Below, piece by piece: positions 47,576 through 59,789 of a stretch of 64,000 nt of DNA. Under the pieces are notes generated by a model. The model had not been told where the DNA came from. It did not search any database and was given only the letters and a program-made list of their open reading frames with translations. The position numbers and the translations under genes were made by a program. Source of the stretch: Nepenthes gracilis (lineage: Eukaryota > Streptophyta > Magnoliopsida > Caryophyllales > Nepenthaceae); NCBI GenBank assembly GCA_033239525.1, contig BSYO01000022.1:6777947-6841946 (forward strand). The letters run 5' to 3'. Each line of letters starts with the position of its first letter. Position 1 is the first letter of the stretch.

Positions 47576-49029
47576 TATGAATGGCTGGGCATTAGATGAA
47601 GGAACAGAATCGGCCGATTGAGTGTACGGAAAGGGTGAGAGTTGGGAAGGAAAGGGGGATGAATTTGATTTACAACACTCATGGCTGCGTGATCGAAATG
47701 GAGAAGGGAGCTGCAACTGTGCTTGGGTGTTTGGGGATTGAATTTGGGTTTTGAAATTTTTTTTATATAAAATATTACTTAAACTAATTTAATTAATTTA
47801 TATTTTATTAATTATATCCAATTAAATATGCAAATATATAATATTATAGTAAGTCTTAATTATTCTTTTAAGGTACTAAAAATAATTACGGACTATTGAT
47901 GAAAAATTTACCAAAATGTCCTTTTGATAGTCGCGGGAATCATCCAACCTCTTATGAAATCAATTTAAAATTGTTTGCTATAATTAACTCATTAATTATC
48001 ATCAATAATGATCAACTCGAATCAACAGTCTAATGAACCCAATTCAAAATATTAGACTATCATAGAAAAGGTATGTATTTATAATCATAATATCAATTAT
48101 TGATAATTTCCTTAAGTGCAATCATCAACCACAATTTAAGTAGTTAGACCATTTGAAAACTAATTAGCTTAAATATTATTGTATGAATTCTGATTGTGAA
48201 ATCAACTTGAGGTGATTAATGTCCAAAAATTAAATTGATGGTGGGCAAATGATAGTTGTCAGTTTAGAAACCCTTGCATGTGATAACTACAATATTTATG
48301 AATTGCTCAGTTGGACAAACCGATCGGCCAAATATTCAAATTTGTTGTTGTTTGGATGTATGACTCAATCCGGTTTATATTTCGCTTAATAATTTATTAG
48401 CTGTCTATTGGATGTTGATTTATCATGGTTAAAATTTGGTCAAGACTGAATACTGCATTATCTGGACTTGCGTCTAATGGGGTAGAGAATGATTTATCAT
48501 TTTTAACTGTTTTGAACCTATCAACTATAAACTCATTAGATTGTTGGTTTAGACTAACCCGATTAATATTGTACCCAAACAAAAATTAGTGTTGTGTGAA
48601 CAATAATGACAAAAACACAAAATTATAGTTCTACACAATTATGGCGAGCCAAGTATGGTTTATGCATTGTTAATTGATAATAATAATGTTAATATAATAC
48701 AGCCTAATTTAAAATAAGTAGAGAAATTTATTCTAATTCATAGTCATTTATAACTATCAGATGATATAACATTGCTAAATTGATACTGCGATAATATTAT
48801 AATCCCAAACATCCTAGAATAGAATTAACCCCACACAACATAATCCCATTCAATACAATAGTTACTGTAAGTATACTATAATATTACAAAATATATGATG
48901 TAATACTTATTAAATAATCTAATGTTATGATTTACTTGAGTGTAGCATATGATAAGTGCTATATCTTTATTTTCAGTAAAATTATAGTAAATTTATAGTA
49001 TAAGCATTTTAAAATTAGAAGTGACTTAG
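47576..49029. other. AT-rich 3' flank of NRT2
   Basis: I find no gene here. The open frame at 48397-48582 (minus) has no recognisable domain. The first 200 bp (47580-47770) are more GC-balanced and could be an old repeat edge. Confidence 0.5.
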
Positions 49030-51066
49030 CTAGACATGAGTTGCTGTTGCTATTTCAGTAGGGGAGGAAATAGAGTCGATCTTTCTACTCCTTTCGCTCC
49101 TACTATTTTCAGCGAACTTCATGCTAGTTTCGTGAAATCCTTGTTGTTGCTCCTCCTCGGACCATTCAGACAAGTAATAGTCTTCTTCAGTATAATTCGG
49201 TTTAGGGCCTCGAATCATGCCACCCCACTGTGGGAAGTATATGAGTGCTATTGGGAGGGTGCACACAATCACCATAATGCCCATGTAAGTTATCCCCACT
49301 TCGGTTGAGAATTTGGATCCTTTGAAGAAGATCACTTGGATTAGGACTGCGCCAATGTTCCCACCACCTCCTGTGATGCCCGAGATTACACCCATTGCCC
49401 TGAAAATAAAAATATATTTATATATTCATCTCATAACACTTTAAACTAAAATACTAGAGAATCAAAATAATACAGCTCACTTTCAAGACACAGCTCATTT
49501 ACCTTGGCTTTGAATTGAGGAAAAGGGATGCAGCCCCCGAACTATATTATTAGAGTTGATCTATAAGATAATCGAGGGGGCTATACGTTACCTTCAAGAT
49601 ACAATTCCTTGGCCGTATTACTTAGGTGTTTAATATAAATATAATAACTCTATCTATTTTATTTAAAAAATTTGAAAATAATGTTAAAAAAAGTAAAAAA
49701 AAAATATTATGATTATCTAATTTATATTCAATGACACAAACTCATTTAGAGGAGGTTTAATTTAATATCTTTTTATTATAACTGTTAAATTAATATTTAG
49801 TGATTAAAATAAAAATAAATAAATAATATTTTAATAAAAATAATACACTCGTGCAATTAAAATGAAATGAACTCGAATGAACACCACTCTTAAATGTAGA
49901 GTAGTTTACCTTCTGGATACGAAAGGAACAACCCCGAAAGTGAGGCCACAGGAAGCCTGGACGAAGATAGAGAGGAGAAGCATCATGGCGACAGATGCAC
50001 CCAAGGATCCTGCCCTTCCAAGAAAAATGCAAAGCACGCCGCCCAGTGTCTGGAAGATCCACCATCCCCACAGTCTCCCTCTCATCCCGAATCGCCGCCC
50101 CAGGATGTCCGACAGCACCCCTCCTCCGGGTCGGGCAAAAATATTCGTCAGTCCAAAACTAGCGGCAATAACCCCGGCATTGTAGAGCTTCAAATCAAAC
50201 CTGTCATAGAAGAACTGGGAGATTACGTTGTTCATGGTCAGCACAACGCCGAAGGAGTAGCCGTAGCACAGGGCAGTGAGCCATGCTCTGTGGTTCCTAA
50301 TCCCGTGGAAGAAGACCTTCGAGAATTTATCCCTGTGTTTCCTGCCGGATTTCTGTAGCCCACGGAAGTTCCCGTCGGGCGTGTCCTGGCCGAAGATCAT
50401 GACAGCGTAAGTGGTCATTGTCTGCAAGATAGCCGGGATGAAGAAAGCCATGCGCCACGCGGTGAAGTTGGTGACGCCGAACCGGATGATGAGGTCGTAG
50501 ACGAGGGGCATGATGAGCTGGGTGGCGCCGCCTCCTAGGTCTCCCCATCCGGAGGCGAGTCCGTTGGCCCGGCCTACGATGGGCGGGGAGAACATTGAGG
50601 TCATCCAGAACTGGGTGGAGACGAAGGTGGCGAGGGAGAAGCCTGTGAAGAACCGGACGAGGAGGAAGGACATCGCGGAGTCGGCGATGGAGGAGCAGTA
50701 GACAGCTGGGGCAGTGAGGAGGGTGATCCATGCAGAGGCCACGCGGGGCCCGACCAGGTCGCAGGCGGCCCCCATGGCAAGACGGGCGAAGACAGCTCCA
50801 GAGACGGCTGCAATGCCGGCGTCTCCAATGCTGGTGGCGGTCAGGTTGAGGTTGTCGCGGATGATGGGAAGTAGCGGAGCGGCGGCGAAGCTGGACACGA
50901 AGCAGGAGAAGAATTGGAGCCACGACAAGTGAAATGCCCTCATATGCGGCTTCGCCACCGAGAAAATCGGGAAGACGGTGGCCTTGTGCTCAGAATCCAC
51001 CGGAAGAGCAAATCTGCCTTGCTCTCGATCCATGGTTACACCATCCATGGTTACACCGGAAGGCAT
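49030..51066 (-). CDS. NRT2: High-affinity nitrate transporter NRT2 (NNP family, MFS)
   Basis: Two exons: 51066-49910 and 49399-49030. The donor AG/GTAAAC and acceptor TTTCAG/G split an Arg codon and give a 508-residue protein, normal for plant NRT2 (about 500-530). The product is a plasma-membrane nitrate/proton symporter that in most plants works with the partner NAR2 (NRT3). The MFS motif [10 protein letters not shown] is at residues 99-108, the first nitrate signature [13 protein letters not shown] at 168-180, and the second, [12 protein letters not shown], just after the intron. About 12 hydrophobic segments are present, and the C-tail is hydrophilic and Ser/Thr-rich. ATG codons at residues 1, 7 and 12 all lie before the conserved part; I chose the first. 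The coding sequence is much more GC-rich than its flanks. Nothing looks broken. Confidence 0.97.
49400..49909 (-). other. NRT2: NRT2 intron (510 bp)
   Basis: AT-rich, with GT-AG ends. It lies just upstream of the codons for the second nitrate signature. No element is recognised inside it. Confidence 0.93.
51023..51056 (-). repeat. NRT2: 15-bp tandem duplication at the NRT2 N-terminus
   Basis: GGTGTAACCATGGAT occurs twice head to tail, encoding [10 protein letters not shown]. It adds an extra in-frame ATG and five residues. Confidence 0.85.
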
Positions 51067-51130
51067 GGTATGCCGGAATTTGCAGATGGAGATCGGCTGT
51101 CTGTGGTGTTTTTCAGATGAAAGAATTGGG

Positions 51131-51140
51131 AGTATATATA
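51131..51140 (-). promoter_or_regulatory. NRT2: Probable TATA box of NRT2
   Basis: The minus strand reads TATATATACT here, about 65-75 bp upstream of the start codon, which predicts a 5' leader of about 40 bases. Confidence 0.6.
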
Positions 51141-51464
51141 GTTAGCCGAAGCCGAACCGGGAGTTGGGGAAGAGTAATATTACTTGGAAAAATTCTGAGA
51201 GCATTGACTAATTCCAAGCATGACGTGGGGGCTATGGCTGCTCCTCTCTTTTAGGAGATTAGTTTCTTCACGTTAATGCTACGGCCCGAGGGATTAGGGT
51301 TAGCTAGGATTAAGATAATTCAAGGATTCATGTCCAATATTTAAATAAATAAACATAAAAATAAATTGTTATTATTTTCTTTATAATGGAAATACTTTTT
51401 GGTTACATATATAATAAAATTATTATATATGTATGAATATAGTGCGTCATAAATTTAAATTTTG

Positions 51465-52360
51465 AACGAATTCGGGTAGAACTGATTTGTCAGATTTCGA
51501 ATACCATCCGCTAAGTTTAAGATTTTGCACACCACGACTTCAAATAAGATGTCAGTTGATGATGGGATTTGATTTCATCGAAAATACTCTGATGCTTAAG
51601 TCAATAAGCAACTTTCTGAGAATAAGAAGGTGAATGCAGATAATGCAAATGTGAATATTGAGAGTGGGTTTTGAGAATGATGGTGGGAGGCGCACTCGTG
51701 TAAAGAGTGGCTTTGGTCGTGTATATTCGTAGAAAACGGTTTCTCTAAGTATTAAGCCCGCAGAAAACTAGTAATAGAGAGAGCGAGAGAATTGGAGAGA
51801 GCGTTAGATTGCTTGAAAGTTTAGAGAGCTTATATTAGTTTGAGTATGCGTGAGGGCGTGCCTATGGAGTAGATCTCCATGGCTTTTAGCCATGGGCTCT
51901 CGCTGCCTTTCTTAGGTGACGGGGCAGGATGCCCACCTTCTGTGGGGATCATTGCCTTTTCTAGTATGGGTGCAAGGTACCATTCTGGACTGCAACGATC
52001 AGGAAGAAGGATTCTTTTCCTTCTATAGAAGTGCCATGTGCAGTGACCGTTTGGGCATTATGAGGATCATGTGCTGATTTGTGGGCCTTCCTTTCAGAAA
52101 ATGCTTTGATTTTGGAAGATTGCCGTTATGGAAGATGTTGTCATTTTTGGAGATGCGGAGAATTAGGGCAGATGACCGTTGAGATTTGGGAAAGTGCACA
52201 TGGGCCAATGATAATTTGGGCATTATCTCAGGCAATGTTTGGACTACTTGTTGCGCTCCTCTGATAAATGGTGGCGTTGACCGTCCTAGGTACAAATTGA
52301 CCGTTATCAATTTTGGGCCTCTTACCCCATTTGAGCTGGCCCACTATTAGCGTCCCCATC
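51465..52360 (-). repeat. Solo-LTR-like segment upstream of NRT2 (Tat-type, approximate borders)
   Basis: The segment has a GA-rich stretch (51770-51810) and a run of GGGC and GTTGACCGT words (51990-52330) in the same order as the element B LTR region (15080-15900). No pol sequence adjoins it. Similarity is patchy and the ends are not defined by a target duplication, so the identification is tentative. Confidence 0.5.
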
Positions 52361-52825
52361 AGTATGTATGTATAAAATTTAGATTCTCAAATTCATTATC
52401 TAAGATCCACTGAACACTCCATCGCACAATAGAGAGTTGTGTTCTGTCATCATGGATCCCCTCCACGTCCTCTAAGATGTTAAATTTGGAGAAATTTAAT
52501 TGTCTAGATTTTATGATAAAAAGTATATATATATATATTCATCCATAAAATTTATATTATAATAAAAATTGACACAACATCTGAAAATATTTACTTAGTA
52601 TATAGTTATAAGTAACTCATCCAAAAGTCCTTTATATGACCTCGTGTAAATAAATTAGATAAAATATAATTTACAGCACATTTAACAACTGTACTAGAGA
52701 AATACAATGAGATCATAAACAACTAATCAATGGTACGTCTTAAAATTCAGGTTATAATAATATACCTAATATTGAAGAATAATAAAATATAAATCAGATT
52801 TCAATTGAATATTAAATATTTTTTT
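52361..52825. other. AT-rich spacer
   Basis: Between two LTR-like segments. I see nothing supportable in it. Confidence 0.5.
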
Positions 52826-53393
52826 GATGGGTACTATATCCAACGGCTTGAAAAAGCCAGCCCAGCCTCGAGCCAAAAGGGAAAGCCCAACGGCCAAAAA
52901 CACTCAAACGACCCATATTGGACAAATATGACCGAGGTCAGACTAACGGTCCAAGCGATTTCTCGACTAACGATATCGGACATTAGTTACAACTACTATC
53001 ATGATAAAGATAGTAGTTAACTTTTATCAATTTTTCTAACTGTTAATCGTCGCCCACCTTCTATAAATATTCGTCCTCTCCATCTAAAATGGATAACTTG
53101 AGACTTCTTAAACGAAAGCATATAAAACTAAAGAGATGCCAAGAGTACACATTCTCTTAATCTAATATGCTACTTTAAGAGCGTAATTCCTCGAACTTAA
53201 AATACTTTTTTACATTCTCTTTCTTTCTTAATATTTAAAAGAAATATTAACTTGAGCGTCGGAGAATATATTGGAAAGTAAATCCTATCAACCCTTTGAT
53301 TATTATTTTGTGATTGTATAGGATTTGATTAAAGATATATGGAGACCGAATACCTTAAGCATCCGACAGATAAATTTCTCTACCTGTACAACA
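52826..53393 (+). repeat. Solo-LTR-like segment (approximate)
   Basis: It starts TGATGGGTACTATATCC and may end GTACAACA. It contains a TATA-type CTATAAATATTCG near 53060 and ACTTGAGCGTCGGAG near 53250, a word common in leaders of plant Tat/Ogre-type LTRs. Only one copy is present, so the borders and orientation are inferred from the order of TATA box and leader. Confidence 0.5.
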
Positions 53394-54044
53394 ATAAAAT
53401 CTTCGGATGCCACACTTTTTATTCTCTCTTTTCCTGTTCCTTGCCACATCCATGATATTTTTGTATTTAGCACTTTGTTCTAAAATTGCAAAGGGCATAT
53501 GTCCATCCACCTTCCCCGAACATATGCCACAAGCCATCAAAAGGTGCTGAAATCTACATGTGCATGCTCTTTATGCCATGAGGATTTTCTTTCTTTAAAT
53601 TTTATATGACTCAGGAAAAATATAAATTAAGAATTAATCAAATATAAAAGAAATTAAATAACATATGAAATTTATAATCATAAGGACTTCTATCTTGACA
53701 ATTTCTATACTCTAAAGTGAGAATATTTTTCAAAATATGTATCTAAAGACTTATTGTTTTTCCTTTGTACCTAAACTGAATTCTATACGGTCCATAATTT
53801 TTCATGTTTTAGCAAGCAGTTTATTTAAGGTTATAGTTGCTTAAAGTGCCTTTTTTAAAAAATATATATGTTTTCTAAAATATAATTTGGATCATGATCA
53901 ACATATATAGAATTATCCATTATCCTTTAAATAATATTTTAATTAGTAATTGAACCATAAACACATCTTTAATTAATAAATATTCATTTACCGATAAATT
54001 AATAAATATTTTTGTAAAATTTTAAAGATAATAATTATGCTATA
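53394..54044. other. AT-rich spacer
   Basis: No gene or clear repeat is seen. Confidence 0.5.
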
Positions 54045-54500
54045 TGTTAAACTTAAAACGTCCCTGGATCCACATTATCAAATGAATTAGGAGGCCGCCA
54101 TATTTGGGTGTCTGATCGGTAATAGGTTTAATTTTCGTTACTCTGAATCCGAATCCTATACACTATAACAAATGAATAAGAGGTAAGAGGAATATAGGAT
54201 TCGTTCCTCGGTATGTCCTCCGACGCTCAAGTCAGTTAATTGTGTAACCACTGCTTATATTTATCAGCTGGATTTGTACGATTTTTATCGTTGATATGGT
54301 GTTGTAACTATCTGTAATAGCCCATTGATTATTCATTAATACCCATTTATTCTTGGACGATTCGGGTCACACATCTTAGAGAAACCACCGTGCCTTTTTC
54401 TTATTGGGCTCAAAGGGTTTTTTACTGGGCCTTTGCCATTTAGGCTTTCTTCTTTCTACGCACTGGATTATATGTCAGCTCATGTACCATCGGTGCATCA
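54045..54500 (-). repeat. Element D 3' LTR with internal deletion
   Basis: It aligns with both ends of 61055-61797 but lacks about 280 bp from its middle. The break falls at a TTAATT/TAATTT word near 54237. Confidence 0.8.
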
Positions 54501-55898
54501 CTAGCTCCCCATGTCGGTGTTTTAAATTTTTAACTCCCAACATGTTCATGATGAGACACCATTTGCAGAACTTCTATGAGGTCTCATTCCTCAGATATTT
54601 TGTGGATTCTGTGCTCTAATTGGAAGGATTTGATTTGACTCCTTGCCATTAATGCTAGATGCATAATTTTCTTAGATTAATACTCGCTGATCTTTCCTTT
54701 CAATTACAAATGGAGGGGTTCTCTATATTTCACATCACGAAGTGTCTTTTGCCTATTGGTGGCAAGATCGCTCAAAGCTAGCATGGAGCCTTCACTACCA
54801 CTACCTGGAATCGGAGGGAGTTTTCCTCTGGCATTTAAACTTGAGATCCGAGGGTGCACGTGAAATCTGCCTTGGTTACACTCTTTTATATGGGAATCCA
54901 CAATGATTTTTCTCTTTTATGCCCATTTCAAAACCAAACCTTCATTGTTGTAGCAAGGTTCGGGGTTTTGGAGGGTGGTTTCCTCATCTCCCCACCTTTA
55001 TCAGGTAGTCTACTTTTCTGTAGTTCTGAGGATAGCCACCTCAGACTCAGATTGGGGATAGATTTTTGTTTTCTTTCTTTTGCCCTCCTATCAAGGAAAT
55101 GGTGTAGTTCTAAAAAGGGCTACAACTATTTCTCCGGGGAGCGTTTTTTCACTATTTTTCCTCTAAAATAGGTAGTTCGGTAAGTAACGCTGTGGTCGTT
55201 TCAAGGGTGAGAGCTTTCCTTATGTATTACTATAGTTGGATTACTGCTCTATGTATTATTTATTTCCTTCATAAATTGTACCCCACTGTTGTAAGTTTAT
55301 ACTTTGTGAAAGAAATAAATGAACGAAATTTTTTCAGCATTATTTGTTTTTATTGTGTGGCTCCAATATTCTTGTTTACACTTAATAGTTAAAGCACTTG
55401 AATATTATTTTTTTGTTGTATAACTTTTGACAATCTGGACCACTAACAAATCGGTCTTCTAATAACCCGATTTATAGTAATTTATTCTGAACATTTGGCA
55501 AAACATCCGTAAATTAATCGAATTGGTCTTGAGTATGCCATGGTCTCTTGTCATCAATCTATCATCTTAAAAATTGGTTTGTCAGGGCATCATAACTTGC
55601 ACTGCGCTGGAGATTTGTCAATTTGGGCGTCAAGGCCACCAGCTATCTTCTTGTTACATACGGAGGTGTAGCGTCAGGCCATTATTATTGGCTTAATGAA
55701 ACTGACGCACTGCAGCACTCTTCAGTGTAGGCATGTGTCTAAACTATCATTGGGATGTGCCTCTTCAGTACCCTTAAATATCGCCATTTTGGGGCCAAAG
55801 TTTTGACTATTTAAACACTGGCCTTTACTACTTCTGTACTTCTCCATTTCTCGAATCACTCTGCTCTAATTTACTCATTTTTTTACTTCTATGGCTTC
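54501..55898. other. Element D segment between 3' LTR and antisense ORF
   Basis: Frames at 54854-55171 (plus) and 54704-54901 (minus) show no domain I recognise. The region is less AT-rich than intergenic DNA and may be an untranslated or decayed part of the antisense unit. Confidence 0.4.
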
Positions 55899-56610
55899 TT
55901 GAGTAGCTTCCTAGGCATCGTTGCGATATGTTTCGTTCTCACTTGTAATGAGGTGGACGCTATGTATAAGAAATATAATATTTTTGTAACTGTCTTGTAT
56001 ATAATGCCCAATGACGATGATAGAGTCTGTGGCTCTTCACTCAGATTCATTACTATCTACAAGGCCCATCTGAGAGAAGGTCTTCATGTTCCTTTCCTGG
56101 AAGAGCTACACAAAATCCTAGAGGCTCTTGAAATTCCGGTGGCGCGCCTCCATCCCAACGCTCTTCGTTATTTGATTTCTTTATGTGTTTTGTTTTATTA
56201 TTATGAGCTTTCCTAGGATGCCCGGGCTATTAAGGTAGTCTTTTGGTTCAACCAAGATACTGATTTGGATTTCTTTTAGCCCCGCAAGAAGTATAAAATA
56301 AGTAAGGGGAATCCAAATTTAATAGAGTTGGAAGAACTTGTTCTTTTATTTAACAGTTTCTTCCGACTGGACTCTCTCTAATACTTCGGTCAAGGTCAAT
56401 CTTGCCTTCTTTGGAGATGTTTTGGAGATAGAGGATCACATGTCTCGGTCGTTGGTTGAGCTCATTAAAGAGAATGCCATCACTCTCCAAAGGACGAGTG
56501 ATTGGCTGATAGGGGAGGCCTTTACTGACATTAAGTGGGGGTCAGGATGGAAAGAGAGGATGCCGCTGTCATGTCGTTTCGACCTCATTTGGGCCATTTG
56601 GTTGTCTTGA
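55899..56610 (+). pseudogene. Antisense extra ORF of element D (Transposase_28 / 'putative gypsy type transposon' domain)
   Basis: The plus-strand frame 55899-56216 contains IYKAHLREGLHVPFLEELHK, then LEALEIPVARLHPNALRYLI. This fits the family whose members read GLRFPL...LGLxPxQLxPNxWR and which is found in plant gypsy elements. A second block at 56290-56610 (RKKYKISKGNP, then a frame ending WAIWLS) looks like its continuation after stops. It is opposite to gag-pol and lies between integrase and the 3' LTR, the position reported for antisense ORFs in Tat-lineage retrotransposons. Function of the family is unknown; this copy is interrupted. Confidence 0.65.
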
Positions 56611-57246
56611 TTGAGATTTTTTACTGTGGTTTAGAAGGTTTATTCACTGGTAACATATTCACCCGATTTAGGGACAGTTTGGGAAACTTAATTTATACAA
56701 TAGCACACAAGCATTCATATGAATAACAAAATAAATAAATGATCATTTTATTAATTGAAATATGATTACATCATACAGGCAGTTCGTATGGCTTATACTA
56801 TATTTACCTATGCTAGGCAATGGTTTACTGATAATATTTTTTGATGTGGATAGAGTTCCATGTCCTTGGGATTAATTTCTTATTCTAGGTGTATAGCTTG
56901 TATGCTCCATTTTGAAAAATTGCTGAGACAAGGAATAATCCCCCAAATTCGGGAACAATTTATTCCAGTCAACAATTTTGTCTATCACCTCTATGCTCTA
57001 TAGAACTAAGTTCCCCATCTCGAAGTAGCATGCTTTCACCTTTATGCTATAATATTGAGCAATTCGTTACTAATAAACTATTGTGCACACCTTGCTACAT
57101 TTCGGGCTTTTTCGAGTACATTAAGATGCTCTATGAGTCGTTGAGAATTGCTTTACAAGTTAAAACTTTCGACTCAAAGGTCGGGCAAACCAATCTCTAT
57201 TAGAATGACCGCTTTAGGACTACAACACGAAAGGTAACTTGTTTGC

Positions 57247-57483
57247 CTAGAAGTCTCCTACATCTTCTAGCTTCATCTTCAACTCATGCAGTACGGTTCG
57301 GTTTAATACTTTCACATGACCATTTGCTTGTGGATAAACGATGGAGGAGTGAACCAACCAAATTTTCAAGCTTGTGTAGTAATTGGTGAATCTTTCACTA
57401 GTGAATTGGGTTCTGTTGTTAGTCACTATGACTTTAAAAATTCCAAATCTACATACGATGTTTTGTTGAACAAATTTGATCAC
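57247..57483 (-). pseudogene. Element D integrase core (broken)
   Basis: The open part reads NIVCRFGIFKVIVTNNRTQF and HSSIVYPQANGHVKVLNRTV. In Tat integrases these motifs are IxxDNGxQF and PQANGQVEVTNR. Here the second catalytic Asp is Asn and the catalytic Glu is Lys. Upstream RNase H sequence (57490-58970) is too decayed to delimit. Confidence 0.83.
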
Positions 57484-58977
57484 GTTCTATTCGATTATTC
57501 GTGCCAGTGGAGAGGTCTCCACCCATTTTATGAAGCAGTTGACGCCAATTATAACAAACTTTCTTTACATGGATACAATGGGTAATGGGCCTAATTTGTT
57601 GAGCTCCCACTGTGCAAATGGCCGTGGTGATTGCCGGGTTTTCAATTCAGTGTGCGGCCGATGATGAATGTTTCCATGGATTTGGCAGTTTCTACTTTCT
57701 GTACGAATTCTGTGGTGTCTCACTTCATCGGTTGCTAGCAATAATCCTGTCGTATGACTTTGAATGGTAGCTCCTTACCCAATGTGTAATCCACGGATCT
57801 CGAGATGCACCTCGCTTAGCTCACAATAAGCTTTTTCTGGCACGAGATACCGCATATAAGGGATGGAGTACCCTTGTCGGTACAGTCTCCCATTCATAAT
57901 GGTATATAAGCCTGCTATCTTCTTTATGAGCTTGATGTCATTTGGGTTTTCTAGTAGAAGGCCTTTGATGAGGTACTTTGAAATTTCCAGTAACCTAGTT
58001 TACAAACAATTATGAGTCCCTCTAGACAATCAAGTTTTTTACTGAGCATTCTTTTGCAATCATGAGTCCCACTAATCAGATTTGTACTCGGTGACACTAT
58101 TGGAGGCCAAAAATTTGAGAGTTATCGAATATTTCACCTCTTACCTGTCTGAAATTCTCAAAACCACATTGGCTCCTCTTCCTAATTTGTTGATGATCCA
58201 CCCACATGTAAGAACCAATTTGGAGCTTCTTGTTGTTGGTGGGCGCCTTTGCTTGTTCTGATAGCATCTAGAATTGGGGTTATCATTTTGACTATGAAAT
58301 CTACGTGGGTCTGACATTTAATGGTCATCCGCTATCAAAATTCTTTGTCAAACTTGCCCAATTCGATGGTTCATTTGACCAACTGTCAAGACATGTTGTA
58401 GTTTTTGTAGGATTGTTTTTAATAGCTGGTCTGTTAGGATGATGATCTTGTGGGTCTGGAAGTATCGTTGTAACTTCCTAGTAGAGTAGAGTAGTGTTAG
58501 AGAGATCCTTTCAGCGTGTAAGTAACGAGTCTCGGTGTCTATCGAGATTTTGCTAATGTATTAAATCGGTTGTTGTATCTTAGACTCTTAATCAAAACTG
58601 AGCTCAACACTTTGTTTGACATTACGAGGTAGAGAAATAGTTCTTCGCCTTCTTTTGGAGAGGCCAAGAGAGGTGGATTGGTTCCTTTAGTTCTTAGAAG
58701 GCTGCTTGACAGTTGGTAATCCACCGAAAATTGCTTGCCTTCATTCTCAAGACCTTAAAGAAAGGGAAATATTTATTTACTGACTTCGCTGGAAATTAGG
58801 AGAGTGTTGCAAGTATCCCAGTAAACCTTTGGACTTCTTTCATAGATCAAGAGGATTCATATTCATAATGGCTTTTATATTTTTGAGATTTGTTTCGATT
58901 CCTTAGTGAGATAAGATAAATGTAAGAAACTTTTTTGAAGTTATTCCAAATATACACTTGATTGGGTTTAACTTTAT

Positions 58978-59223
58978 CTAGTGTGCTCGGAATACTTTGA
59001 AAGCTTCTCTAAGATAGTGAATATAGTCATCGATTGTTATATTTTTTATGAGTATATCGTCTATATATACATCTATATTCTGACCAATTTGAGCCTTGAA
59101 CATTTTGTTCATGAGCCTCTGATTTGTGACTCCTACAATTTTCAAACTGAATGGTATGACTTTGTAATAATACTTACATTGGTTTGTTATGAAAGATGTG
59201 TACTCTTCGTTGTTAGAAGTCAT
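58978..59223 (-). pseudogene. Element D reverse transcriptase fragment
   Basis: The frame reads YYYKVIPFSLKIVG then QRLMNKMFKAQIGQN and VYIDDILIKN. The YIDD box keeps both catalytic Asp residues. It is the central RT part of Tat elements, with the usual G of PFGLKN replaced by S. Flanking RT sequence continues to about 59700 in other frames. Confidence 0.84.
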
Positions 59224-59789
59224 TCAAATTTGGTTGTAGCATGAATATGCATTCATAAAACTTAATAACTCGTGACCGATGTTGAGTTTACCAACAGGTC
59301 AATTCTCGACAAAGGAAAACTATCTTTTGGATATAATTTATTCACGTTTGTAAAATCGCCACATATCCATCATTTTTCATTACTCTTCTTGACAAGTACT
59401 ATATTTGATTGTCAGTCCAAATATTGGACTTTTTTTATGAAGCATGCATCAAGTAGCTTTTTGACTTCTTCTCTCATAGTAATTAACTTCTCGAAGGAAT
59501 GATTCTTTCACTTTTGCCTAATGTGCTTGTGACTGGAATTGAGACTTATTTTTTGGATCATTACTCCAGTCAAAATTCCTAGTATATTGGTAGGTATCCA
59601 TACAAATATATAAGAGTTTCATAGAAGAAAAGCCATCAGCTATTCACATTGGTGACCGGTAGTGAGCTTTCGATCTACACATATTTCTCTGGCTCGATAG
59701 GTCTAGAGGGATCTAGTCGGTTGTTTCGTCGGAGTGTCCTTGTTGTATTGTTGCATCGTCTAGGAGATTGAAATCTTCAATTAGCTTAT

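Noticed and set aside
35646..47580. Target-site duplication for solo LTR F
   Set aside because: GCATG and TATGA do not match; the left border of this LTR is uncertain.
48397..48582. 61-residue minus-strand frame downstream of NRT2
   Set aside because: No recognisable domain, isolated in AT-rich DNA; it could be a decayed repeat but nothing supports a gene.
49877..50932. Long frames opposite to or out of frame with NRT2 (up to 198 residues)
   Set aside because: Shadow frames caused by high GC3 in NRT2; the NRT2 frame explains the sequence fully.
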